Source: a bacterium (GTDB taxonomy: Bacteria > JAJVIF01 > JAGGVT01). Taken from it: 6,468 bases of DNA. Each line of letters starts with the position of its first letter. The stretch's first letter is position 1. Below the pieces are notes generated by a model. The model was given only the letters and a program-made list of their open reading frames with translations, did not search any database and was not told where the DNA came from. A program made the translations under genes and the position numbers. Of the stretch, positions 1-5,545 are shown in pieces. The stretch covers positions 1 to 6,468 of the forward strand of contig JAGGVT010000206.1 of assembly GCA_021157815.1 (NCBI GenBank). Direction: 5' to 3'.

Positions 1-102
1 CCCGCGAGCGGGGAGGGAGAATGTTGCCCCTTCCCTTCGCAAGTATATAGACAGAATATATTGTTCAACAATGCGAAAAACATTTCCCCCCGCTTGCGGG
101 GG
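1..102. repeat. Two GC-rich palindromes related to each other
   Basis: The window opens with CCCGC-ga-GCGGG (1-12), and a second palindrome, CCCCCG-CTTG-CGGGGG, lies at 87-102. The reverse complement of the first (bases 1-13) matches the second at 12 of 13 positions, so the two form a pair of near-identical palindromes about 75 bp apart, as in REP-type or BIME intergenic repeats. The stretch between them shows no credible reading frame. The left palindrome touches the window edge, so the element may extend further. Neither hairpin is followed by a T-run, so they are not convincing terminators. Confidence 0.5.
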
Positions 103-154
103 TGTACAAACCGGGGACATGAGATATAAAGAAGCCTTCAAATATAAACACCCC

Positions 155-185
155 TTGACAAACCTGTCAGATTAGTGTAAATAAT
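155..185 (+). promoter_or_regulatory. Probable sigma70-type promoter of the peroxiredoxin gene
   Basis: A perfect -35 hexamer TTGACA lies at 155-160. Possible -10 elements are TAAATA at 178-183 (17-bp spacer, preceded by TG) or AATAAT at 180-185 (19-bp spacer, 5 of 6 matches to TATAAT). The peroxiredoxin start codon is about 50 bp downstream. The -10 region overlaps a Fur/PerR-type box, which suggests repression by blocking polymerase. The exact -10 is uncertain. Confidence 0.6.
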
Positions 186-201
186 AATAGGAATCATTAC
201 T
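183..201 (+). promoter_or_regulatory. Fur/PerR-type operator overlapping the -10 region
   Basis: The 19-mer AATAATAGGAATCATTACT matches the classical Fur consensus GATAATGATAATCATTATC at 13 of 19 positions. It reads as two degenerate direct hexamers followed by an inverted one. It sits on the presumed -10 of a peroxidase gene whose neighbour encodes a PerR-like regulator. PerR and Fur boxes are closely similar, so the site alone does not say which protein binds; the neighbouring regulator makes PerR the better guess. Confidence 0.6.
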
Positions 202-222
202 AATTAATATTTCTCGCACTGC

Positions 223-230
223 AAAGGAGA
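223..230 (+). promoter_or_regulatory. Strong Shine-Dalgarno of the peroxiredoxin gene
   Basis: AAAGGAGA lies directly upstream of the ATG at 235, with the AGGAG core 6 bases before the start. This fixes the start codon and predicts high translation. Confidence 0.85.
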
Positions 231-234
231 AGAA

Positions 235-828
235 ATGTCAGAACTGGTTACAAAAGAAGCTCCTGATTTCGTGGCTCAGGCGGTCATGCCTGACAACACG
301 ATTCAGGAATTGAAGTTGTCAGACTACAGGGGCAGGCACGTTGTCTTGTTTTTCTACCCATTGGATTTCACATTCGTATGCCCATCTGAAATTATCGCTT
401 TCGACAAGGCGCTTTCGAAATTCAAGGAACGAAACTGCGAGGTGATAGGCGTGTCGGTCGATTCGGAATACTCACACTTCGCGTGGAAAAACACATCGCA
501 CAACGAGGGCGGAATCGGGAATATTCAATTCCCGCTAGTTGCTGACCTGACCAAAAAGATTTCAGAATCATACGGCATATTGCTCAATGATTCGGTGGCT
601 CTAAGGGGATTGTTTCTTATCGACAGGGAGGGAATTGTTCGTCACGCTGTGATAAATGATATTCCACTCGGAAGGAACGTAGAGGAGACTCTGAGAATGG
701 TGGATGCTCTTCAATTTTTCGAGGAGCACGGAGAGGTATGTCCGGCGAACTGGAAACCCGGCGAGGATGCCATGAAACCTACCGCTGACGGTGTAGCCGA
801 ATACCTCGAAAAACATGCGGATAATTAA
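235..828 (+). CDS. ahpC: Typical 2-Cys peroxiredoxin (Prx1/AhpC family)
   Basis: This is a thiol peroxidase of 197 residues, the usual family length. It reduces H2O2, organic hydroperoxides and peroxynitrite in the cytoplasm. The peroxidatic motif FTFVCPSEI puts the peroxidatic Cys at 49 with catalytic Thr46; Arg124 in the SVALRGLFLID segment is the conserved active-site Arg. The resolving Cys is 169 in HGEVCPANWKPG, so the enzyme should work as a dimer with intersubunit disulfides. It carries GGIG (92-95) in place of the GGLG motif of overoxidation-sensitive peroxiredoxins, and a C-terminal EYLEK where sensitive enzymes have a YF motif, so sensitivity is probably partial. No AhpF-like flavoprotein lies in the window, so the reductant is probably thioredoxin or a distant partner. 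The start is set by a strong Shine-Dalgarno, and a promoter with a Fur/PerR-type box precedes it. The symbol ahpC is used in the broad family sense. Confidence 0.97.
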   Translation: MSELVTKEAPDFVAQAVMPDNTIQELKLSDYRGRHVVLFFYPLDFTFVCPSEIIAFDKALSKFKERNCEVIGVSVDSEYSHFAWKNTSHNEGGIGNIQFPLVADLTKKISESYGILLNDSVALRGLFLIDREGIVRHAVINDIPLGRNVEETLRMVDALQFFEEHGEVCPANWKPGEDAMKPTADGVAEYLEKHADN

Positions 829-847
829 ATGAAACTCCTATAGCAGA

Positions 848-895
848 CAGAGTGGGCAGACAACATGCAATGGTCCTGGGGGGCTGTCCACTCTG
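848..895 (+). terminator. Hairpin downstream of the peroxiredoxin gene, possible terminator
   Basis: The arms CAGAGTGGGCAG (848-859) and CTGTCCACTCTG (884-895) pair over 12 bp with one G-U, around a 24-nt loop. The hairpin lies 19 bp after the stop codon and is followed by ATATTCTTTAG, a poor T-tract. It is a good stable 3' end for the peroxiredoxin mRNA, but only a weak match to an intrinsic terminator. Some read-through into the downstream regulator gene is possible. Confidence 0.5.
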
Positions 896-917
896 ATATT
901 CTTTAGATAAAGCTGGA

Positions 918-945
918 TTTTCTATAGGATATCTGTTATAGAAAA
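918..945. promoter_or_regulatory. Perfect inverted repeat upstream of perR, possible operator
   Basis: The arms TTTTCTATA (918-926) and TATAGAAAA (937-945) are exact reverse complements separated by 10 bp, one helical turn between symmetric halves. The site lies 64 bp upstream of the regulator's start codon. A second small inverted repeat, GGATA-aatag-TATCC, is at 958-972. Neither matches the 7-1-7 PerR/Fur consensus well, so they may bind another dimeric regulator or reflect a promoter I cannot delimit. Confidence 0.4.
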
Positions 946-1009
946 GTGGAGATATTGGGATAAATAGTATCCATTTGGTAAAAACAATTAACTAAAGATT
1001 CCGTTCACA

Positions 1010-1417
1010 ATGCCAAAAGGGAAAAAACAGAGAATTACACGCCAAAGGAAAGTAATTCTTGAGGAACTCAGGAAGGTAACATCGCATCCCACCGCTGATG
1101 AAATCTACCAGATGGTGAAAAAACGCCTTCCAAAAATCAGCCTTGGTACGGTGTATCGCAATCTTGAGGTTCTTTCAAAGTCGGGGGAAATTCAGAAAAT
1201 CGATGTGGATGAAAACCGCCTTCGATATGACGGCAACCCCAAAGAGCATTATCACATAAAGTGCATTATATGCGGCCGTGTTGATGATCTTCACGATTTA
1301 CCCGATTTTAAAATGGAAAAGAAAACAAGTACGATCACAGATTGGGAAATTACCGGACACAGGCTGGACTTTTTTGGTATCTGCCCAGCCTGCTTAAAAG
1401 CCGGAAGGAAACGCTGA
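1010..1417 (+). CDS. perR: PerR-like peroxide-sensing repressor (Fur family)
   Basis: This is a dimeric DNA-binding regulator of 135 residues. The N-terminal winged helix (about 5-70) includes HPTADEIY (26-33) and the recognition helix segment SLGTVYRNLEVL (44-55). The structural zinc site is C85-x2-C88 and C125-x2-C128. The regulatory metal ligands of Bacillus subtilis PerR (H37, D85, H91, H93, D104) correspond without gaps to H26, D74, H80, H82 and D93 here, a constant offset of 11. The zinc cysteines (96, 99, 136, 139) show the same offset. Asp at 93, where Fur-type sensors usually have Glu, favours PerR. In known PerR, bound Fe(II) reacts with H2O2 and oxidises a ligand His, releasing DNA. 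The likely target is the peroxiredoxin promoter box at 183-201. No clear Shine-Dalgarno precedes the ATG, so expression may be low. The downstream permease starts 16 bp after the stop and is probably co-transcribed. Confidence 0.92.
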   Translation: MPKGKKQRITRQRKVILEELRKVTSHPTADEIYQMVKKRLPKISLGTVYRNLEVLSKSGEIQKIDVDENRLRYDGNPKEHYHIKCIICGRVDDLHDLPDFKMEKKTSTITDWEITGHRLDFFGICPACLKAGRKR

Positions 1418-1433
1418 GCGTTTAACGCCAACT

Positions 1434-2714
1434 GTGATTAACAAACTGCTTGAAATAGCAATTGCATTTTGGGATGTTCTCGGCGAGATGTCGCCGTACC
1501 TGCTTCTGGGATTTATTTTCGCCGGTTTTTTGTATGTCTATATTCCAACGAGTTTCGTGGAAAAGCATCTTGGGGGGAGAGGAATATTATCCACGATTAA
1601 GGCATCCGCGTTTGGCGTGCCTCTACCACTGTGTTCATGCGGCGTGATTCCCGTTGCCGCATCGCTGCGGCGAAGCGGCGCAAGCCGCGGCGCGACAACC
1701 GCGTTTCTCATTTCGACTCCACAGACAGGCGTTGACAGCATCCTTGTTACTTTCAGCCTGCTGGGAATCGTATTCGCAATTTTCAGGCCTGTCATGGCAC
1801 TTCTCAACGGTATTCTGGGAGGTTGGATTATTGAGATTGCGGCTGGATATTCAGATTTAACCAGCGAGGATATTGTATCAAACGCTGATTCGAACTGTGG
1901 ATGCGACCATTCACGCGATACTGAACATGAACATGGACACGAACATAAAACCGAAAGCAAATTGGTAAGCGCGATTAAATATGGATTCATAGAACTACCA
2001 GCCGATATCGGAAAAGCTTTGTTAATCGGGCTTTTCATATCGGGGATTATATCCGCCATGGTGCCGGGGAATTATTTCGCCGATATGCTCGGTGCGGGCA
2101 TTGGCTCGATGCTTGTCATGATGATTATTGGAATTCCGGTTTATGTCTGCGCGACAGCATCGGTGCCTGTTGCCGCGGCGCTTATTGCAGCGGGAATCTC
2201 ACCCGGAGCCGCGCTGGTCTTTCTTATGACCGGGCCCGCGACCAACGCGGCTACAATCGCTGTAACATGGCGAACGATGGGAAAAAGAACAGCGGTGATT
2301 TATCTTGCGGTTGTTGCTATTACAGCTATTGCCTCCGGATTGCTTCTTGATTATATTTTCACTCGCAGCGGCGCAACAGCATCCGCCGCGATGCCGTGGA
2401 TGTTCCCTTTCTGGTTTAAATCGCTCTGCTCTGTCATTATGCTTGGGATTCTATTGTATTCTTTTATTTTTAAATCACATGTAGAGGATATTCCCGCAAT
2501 GGATGAAGGAAAAGAAAGAGCAACGATTCAAATATCCGGCATGACCTGTTCTCATTGCGTTAGGAATGTAACGCATGCGATTGGTGGAATAAAAGGAGTT
2601 GAGGATGTTGTTGTTGATTTGAAATCAGGCAGCGCTGTTTTAACAGGTTTGGAATTAAATATCAGCGCAATAAAGCAGGCTGTTGAGGAACTCGGGTATA
2701 GGGTGGATGTTTAA
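1434..2714 (+). CDS. SO_0444/UPF0718-family metal permease with C-terminal HMA domain
   Basis: This is an inner-membrane permease (DUF318/ArsP-related superfamily) of 426 residues. The SO_0444 branch of the family is annotated as Cu/Zn efflux. Roughly eight hydrophobic segments fall in two halves. The first half carries CSCGVIPVA (67-75) and STPQTG (94-99); the second has the parallel CATASVPVA (239-247) and TGPATN (266-271), so the halves look like an ancient duplication. Between them a soluble loop (about 150-175) is rich in metal ligands: C155, C157, H159 and H165, H167, H169, H171. The C-terminus (about 362-426) is a heavy-metal-associated domain with GMTCSHC (369-375), the soft-metal pair being C372 and C375. 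It starts with GTG; GGAAGGAA lies 24 bp upstream, too far for a normal Shine-Dalgarno, so translation may be coupled to perR. The substrate (Cu(I), Zn(II) or an arsenical) cannot be settled from sequence; the HMA motif favours a soft metal such as copper. Confidence 0.88.
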   Translation: MINKLLEIAIAFWDVLGEMSPYLLLGFIFAGFLYVYIPTSFVEKHLGGRGILSTIKASAFGVPLPLCSCGVIPVAASLRRSGASRGATTAFLISTPQTGVDSILVTFSLLGIVFAIFRPVMALLNGILGGWIIEIAAGYSDLTSEDIVSNADSNCGCDHSRDTEHEHGHEHKTESKLVSAIKYGFIELPADIGKALLIGLFISGIISAMVPGNYFADMLGAGIGSMLVMMIIGIPVYVCATASVPVAAALIAAGISPGAALVFLMTGPATNAATIAVTWRTMGKRTAVIYLAVVAITAIASGLLLDYIFTRSGATASAAMPWMFPFWFKSLCSVIMLGILLYSFIFKSHVEDIPAMDEGKERATIQISGMTCSHCVRNVTHAIGGIKGVEDVVVDLKSGSAVLTGLELNISAIKQAVEELGYRVDV

Positions 2715-2820
2715 TGTAAAATTGCCAGTGTCCGGTTAATGAGCAACCAAGATGAAATCACTTAATAACCGAGCCCCGAACGTAAGAGCCTGTCGGGAAA
2801 GCATGTTTATTTATAAACTT

Positions 2821-3026
2821 GAGACCGTTGCATAAAAGATATTTCTGTTGGAATCCGCAAAAAAGGGGACAGTCCACAAGGGCTTCAAGCGTGATGATTT
2901 CAACAGACATTGTTCTAAATCCTAGTGTTTATCGCATTTACAAATCTGGTTGGGACAATCCCCTTTTTTGCTCAGTATTGTGGATTTAACCTAATATCAT
3001 TCAATCTGTTGTTTTGCAACGGTCTC
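2821..3026. mobile_element. MITE-like 206-bp element with 5-bp target duplication
   Basis: Perfect terminal inverted repeats GAGACCGTTGCA (2821-2832) and TGCAACGGTCTC (3015-3026) bound a non-coding segment. AACTT lies immediately outside both ends (2816-2820 and 3027-3031), as expected of a target-site duplication. A second, subterminal inverted repeat is nested inside: GCAAAAAAGGGGACAGTCC at 2857-2875 matches the reverse complement of 2953-2971 at 17 of 19 positions. No transposase frame exists inside, so movement would need an enzyme supplied in trans. Ends beginning GAGACC recall some IS5-group elements from memory, but the family was not verified. The TT/AA bases beside the ends also pair, so the exact boundary could shift by two bases. 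Confidence 0.75.
2857..2971. repeat. Nested subterminal inverted repeat inside the MITE-like element
   Basis: The arms at 2857-2875 and 2953-2971 share a 13-bp perfect core (GCAAAAAAGGGGA and its complement), then two mismatches, then four further matches. Each arm also contains a small local palindrome (GGAC-a-GTCC on the left, GGGA-caa-TCCC on the right). This may be a second transposase-binding site, or the ends of an older element nested in the outer one. Confidence 0.6.
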
Positions 3027-3051
3027 AACTTACAATTCTCCTGACAACTTT

Positions 3052-3155
3052 CGGGTGCCGCCCACACATCACGTCTTTTTGTGATTTGTGGGTGAAATGC
3101 GTAACTTCGTAACATGTCACCCATAAAGCCGAGACGGCTGTATGGGCGGCACCCG
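3052..3155. repeat. Cloverleaf-forming palindromic element, 104 bp
   Basis: The outer arms CGGGTGCCGCCCA (3052-3064) and TGGGCGGCACCCG (3143-3155) are a perfect 13-bp inverted repeat. Inside are three further hairpins. Arm 1 pairs 3061-3072 with 3081-3092 (12 positions, one mismatch, 8-nt loop). Arm 2 pairs 3090-3099 with 3113-3122 (10 positions, one mismatch). Arm 3 pairs 3120-3131 with 3135-3146 (12 positions, one mismatch, 3-nt loop aga). Neighbouring arms share GGG or CCC triplets at 3061-3063, 3090-3092, 3120-3122 and 3144-3146. The whole is therefore a four-way junction able to slide by 3 bp. No coding frame or T-run explains it. It could be a mobile palindromic repeat, a structured RNA or a protein-bound DNA cruciform; I do not recognise the family. 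Confidence 0.7.
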
Positions 3156-3192
3156 GGTTTTATATAGGGAATTTAAATAGCAAGTTATGTAG

Positions 3193-3217
3193 CCCGGCAT
3201 CCCCTTGCCGGGGTTTT
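3193..3217 (+). terminator. Intrinsic terminator, + strand
   Basis: The stem CCCGGCA (3193-3199) and TGCCGGG (3206-3212) encloses a 6-nt loop and is followed by GTTTTCCTTTT. It is a good Rho-independent terminator for + strand transcription coming from the permease gene, although it lies nearly 480 bp after that stop codon, beyond the two repeat elements. Confidence 0.65.
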
Positions 3218-3231
3218 CCTTTTCAAAACAA

Positions 3232-3256
3232 TAAAAAGCCCGGGACTATGTCCCGG
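3232..3256 (-). terminator. Intrinsic terminator of the sigma/anti-sigma operon, - strand
   Basis: On the - strand the perfect stem CCGGGAC-ata-GTCCCGG (3256-3240) is followed by GC and then TTTTTATTGTTTT, a textbook Rho-independent terminator. It lies 114 bp after the anti-sigma stop codon and stands back to back with the + strand terminator, insulating the two convergent units. Confidence 0.8.
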
Positions 3257-3370
3257 ACCTAACCCTGAGGAGTTATGCGGATTTCTCAAACCAGTAAGTA
3301 AAAGCCTTTATCAGAAGGTTGGATGACTTACCGGTGGTTATCCGTTTATGCAAGGCAATGTATCCTAAAT

Positions 3371-5449
3371 CTAATGCAAATTAATCTTCACTTCGCCTTC
3401 TTCAATCCTGATTTCAAGCGATTTATCATTTTCAGTTCTTTTCATAATAATGCTGAACTCGTTGCTCCACTTGTCGCCGTATTTATCATCCAGCCTTGAT
3501 GATAATTTCTTTTCAGCAACCCAGACTGGTATTTTGCCGCGCATGATGTCATCGATTTCCTGTTCAGTTATTATGCCATCACGTATTAGATTGAATTTGT
3601 TTGATGAGCTGACGCTTTGTTCATCCGGGTGTGTAACAACAACCGAGCCTGAACCGATATTTGTTGACGATTGGTTATCCATATTAATTAAAACATTCTC
3701 GCCAATAATTTTAATGGAAATGATTTTTCCATTTCGAATTAAGGCTATATTTCGATTGCCGGTTGGATCATTCTGCTTATTGATACGCTTCCGAATTATC
3801 TTCTCAAGTTCAGATGGTTTGAGCACACCGTCTGCAAGAGCCTTAATTTCAGCCTCTGTAACAAATTCGTGCAGAAGACAATCTTCCTGTTGCTGGAAAA
3901 CAGGCGCGGGAAAAATATTGGAATTTTCATCCTCGGATGTCGAATCGAAATGTCTAAGTACTATTTCCCTTTCAGATTGAAGTTGCTCTTTCCATTTCAA
4001 CATATCCTTGTAGTCATCGTTATCCTCCAATTCACGGTTGCGCGGTGTTTTAATTCGTATATTATTAATGGGCGGCGATGTCAAATCGACATTAACATCG
4101 TTGTCTTTTATTGTTATTTCCGCCCTCTTCTTTCCCCTGTAAACCTCAATAACAAAAGTTTCTTTATTATTCTCCCTGAGTCTGCCGCTAATAATCGATT
4201 CAAGCTCATCAGGTTCTATTGCCCCACTCAGAAGGTCATCAATCTCAGCCGATTTAATCACATCATCAGCTCCGTTAAGGTTTACATTTTTACCGGACCC
4301 GTGAATGATGGAGATTTTACGTCCGCCAATGGAATGTGGCTCAAACAGATTATCCGAATTGCCAATTATTATTCTCGTTGTTCCGTTATCGAAATCGAAC
4401 TTAACAAGATCATCGAGATTAAGTTCCTCAACATTAATTCCCCCATTAACAAGAATTTCCTTGATGCCGTTACGGAATTCAGCAAACGGATTTTTTAAAA
4501 CACTTAAATCCTCCAGCTGCCCTCCGCCCTCCTGCATCAATATTGTTGTTAAATCCATAGTTGCATTAGCTGACGAAGTAATTTCGTTGATATTGTTGAT
4601 AAGTTCGCGAATACGAGAAAGGTTAGCGTCGATTATATTCTGAATTTTCTCGCTTTCCTCTTCAACCCTTTTCAAACTATTTCCAACCTGAGTGATGCTT
4701 TTGGGGAGAATATCTGACACAATCCTGCGGATTTCATCATCTTCAATAGTATCCGGCTTGCGCGCGACAATCATTTTAAAAGCGTTTTGCTGAAGTTCTT
4801 CTTTAAGTGGGCATATCGAGACTTCTCCACGCGCGAACGATGGATAATGCTTAAGCAGGGAATCGTAGATATCCGCGATATCAATCGCTTCATCCGTTTT
4901 TATGTCAATAGAGAGACTTTCCAGCGCATCGGATTCCATCTGGATTGCCCAGGATATTTTTCTTTGACTGTCGGGATCAGATAGAGTTTGTGTAAGGGTA
5001 TCATTGAGTTTCGAATAAAATTCATTGATATTCATTGACTGGGATTTTTCCAGAGGAGGATTGAAGTCAATTCTAAGGTTGGCGCCGTTTGTGTGGGAGT
5101 AAGAGAAATTCAGGTTCGAAAGTCCGACTATAATAACCAGCAGCAGCATTGTTACCCACGCGGCTCGCATCGGCTTAACATGGAAATTCTCCAGCCATCT
5201 CGATTTGGGCGACCTGTATGACCGAACGGCGACCGCAAGACGTCCAAATGCATTGATGCTTTCCTCACGATACTTGTTGTAATCAAGTGACTTCAAATCG
5301 TCCGTTATCGCTTTTTCCCGCTTATAAAATTCCTTGCAATCCGGACATGATTCAATATGCTGTCCGAGCAGGTTCTCATCCGAAGGTGAAATGCCTCCGG
5401 CGAATTTATCTCTTATCAGTTTAAGCGCTTTGTCACAGTTCATATTCAC
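3371..5449 (-). CDS. Membrane-anchored zinc-finger anti-sigma factor with large repeat-containing outer domain
   Basis: This is the presumed anti-sigma factor of the adjacent ECF sigma factor. Residues 5-38 form a zf-HC2 (ZAS) module with C5 and H31-x3-C35-x2-C38, which in this family holds the sigma factor. A single membrane segment (about 96-113, WVTMLLLVIIVGLSNL) follows a basic stretch (Arg76, Arg79, Lys82, Arg84, Lys92, Arg95), placing the N-terminus in the cytoplasm and residues 116-692 outside. About 250-292 looks like a coiled coil. Three divergent copies of an unrecognised domain lie at about 397-456, 529-590 and 627-691. Each has a helical EI..L..G.I.P.ELE..I..R half and a strand half ending V.I.L; a fourth degenerate copy may precede them (about 337-393). 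Most such anti-sigma factors are 150-300 residues, so this one is two to four times larger and probably senses an envelope signal. The frame opens with GTG; the ATG two codons later (5443) gives the commoner MNC start and may be the true one. Confidence 0.85.
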   Translation of the reverse strand: MNMNCDKALKLIRDKFAGGISPSDENLLGQHIESCPDCKEFYKREKAITDDLKSLDYNKYREESINAFGRLAVAVRSYRSPKSRWLENFHVKPMRAAWVTMLLLVIIVGLSNLNFSYSHTNGANLRIDFNPPLEKSQSMNINEFYSKLNDTLTQTLSDPDSQRKISWAIQMESDALESLSIDIKTDEAIDIADIYDSLLKHYPSFARGEVSICPLKEELQQNAFKMIVARKPDTIEDDEIRRIVSDILPKSITQVGNSLKRVEEESEKIQNIIDANLSRIRELINNINEITSSANATMDLTTILMQEGGGQLEDLSVLKNPFAEFRNGIKEILVNGGINVEELNLDDLVKFDFDNGTTRIIIGNSDNLFEPHSIGGRKISIIHGSGKNVNLNGADDVIKSAEIDDLLSGAIEPDELESIISGRLRENNKETFVIEVYRGKKRAEITIKDNDVNVDLTSPPINNIRIKTPRNRELEDNDDYKDMLKWKEQLQSEREIVLRHFDSTSEDENSNIFPAPVFQQQEDCLLHEFVTEAEIKALADGVLKPSELEKIIRKRINKQNDPTGNRNIALIRNGKIISIKIIGENVLINMDNQSSTNIGSGSVVVTHPDEQSVSSSNKFNLIRDGIITEQEIDDIMRGKIPVWVAEKKLSSRLDDKYGDKWSNEFSIIMKRTENDKSLEIRIEEGEVKINLH

Positions 5450-5464
5450 ACCATTTTGTTCGTT

Positions 5465-5489
5465 GCGGAAAAGTGATGTTCTTTTCCGC
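5465..5489 (-). promoter_or_regulatory. Hairpin between the sigma and anti-sigma genes
   Basis: GCGGAAAAG and CTTTTCCGC form a perfect 9-bp stem with a 7-nt loop, ending 15-21 bases upstream of the anti-sigma start codon on the - strand. No T-run follows, so it is not an intrinsic terminator. In the operon mRNA it could protect an end made by cleavage or tune the level of anti-sigma relative to sigma. Confidence 0.5.
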
Positions 5490-5545
5490 GTTTATTAAAA
5501 ACTGTTTCAAGTAATAAACATTTCGAAAACCTAACCAATCAAATC

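Larger units (their letters stand above)
2715..3370. other. Convergent intergenic region without genes, rich in structured repeats
   Basis: No supportable gene is seen on either strand in these 656 bp, which separate the 3' ends of two convergent transcription units. The region holds a MITE-like element (2816-3031 with its flanking repeats), a cloverleaf-forming element (3052-3155), a + strand terminator (3193-3217) and a - strand terminator (3232-3256). The part next to the permease (2715-2815) has only a weak inverted repeat, CGGTTA...TAACCG. The part nearest the anti-sigma gene has an imperfect inverted repeat, ACCAGTAAGT (3290-3299) with ACTTACCGGT (3326-3335), 9 of 10 pairs, of unknown meaning. 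Confidence 0.8.

Noticed and set aside
601-816. 71-codon - strand frame inside the peroxiredoxin gene
   Set aside because: It is antisense to conserved Prx1 sequence, including the resolving cysteine, with no independent support.
1409-1423. AAACGC-TGA-GCGTTT hairpin across the perR stop codon as a terminator
   Set aside because: The stem is only 6 bp and is not followed by a T-run; the next gene starts 16 bp after the stop, so termination there is unlikely.
1538-2059. 173-codon frame on the - strand within the permease gene
   Set aside because: It lies opposite the conserved CSCG and His-rich segments of a clear membrane transporter, and its own translation resembles no protein.
3052-3155. 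Integron attC site as an explanation for the folded element
   Set aside because: The expected RYYYAAC/GTTRRRY core sites at the ends are absent, no cassette array or integrase is present, and the four-arm layout differs from the single imperfect hairpin of attC.
3052-3155. tRNA-like gene as an explanation for the cloverleaf
   Set aside because: The outer stem is 13 bp, there is no TTCRANY T-loop and no proper 7-nt anticodon loop, so it is not a tRNA.
3450-4643. Open frames on the + strand of up to 209 codons opposite the anti-sigma gene
   Set aside because: They are antisense to a well-supported gene, have no domain-like composition and no proper ribosome binding site; they are coding shadows.
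5465-5489. Intercistronic hairpin as an intrinsic terminator of the sigma transcript
   Set aside because: The sequence after the stem on the - strand is AACGAACAAAATGG, with no T-run.
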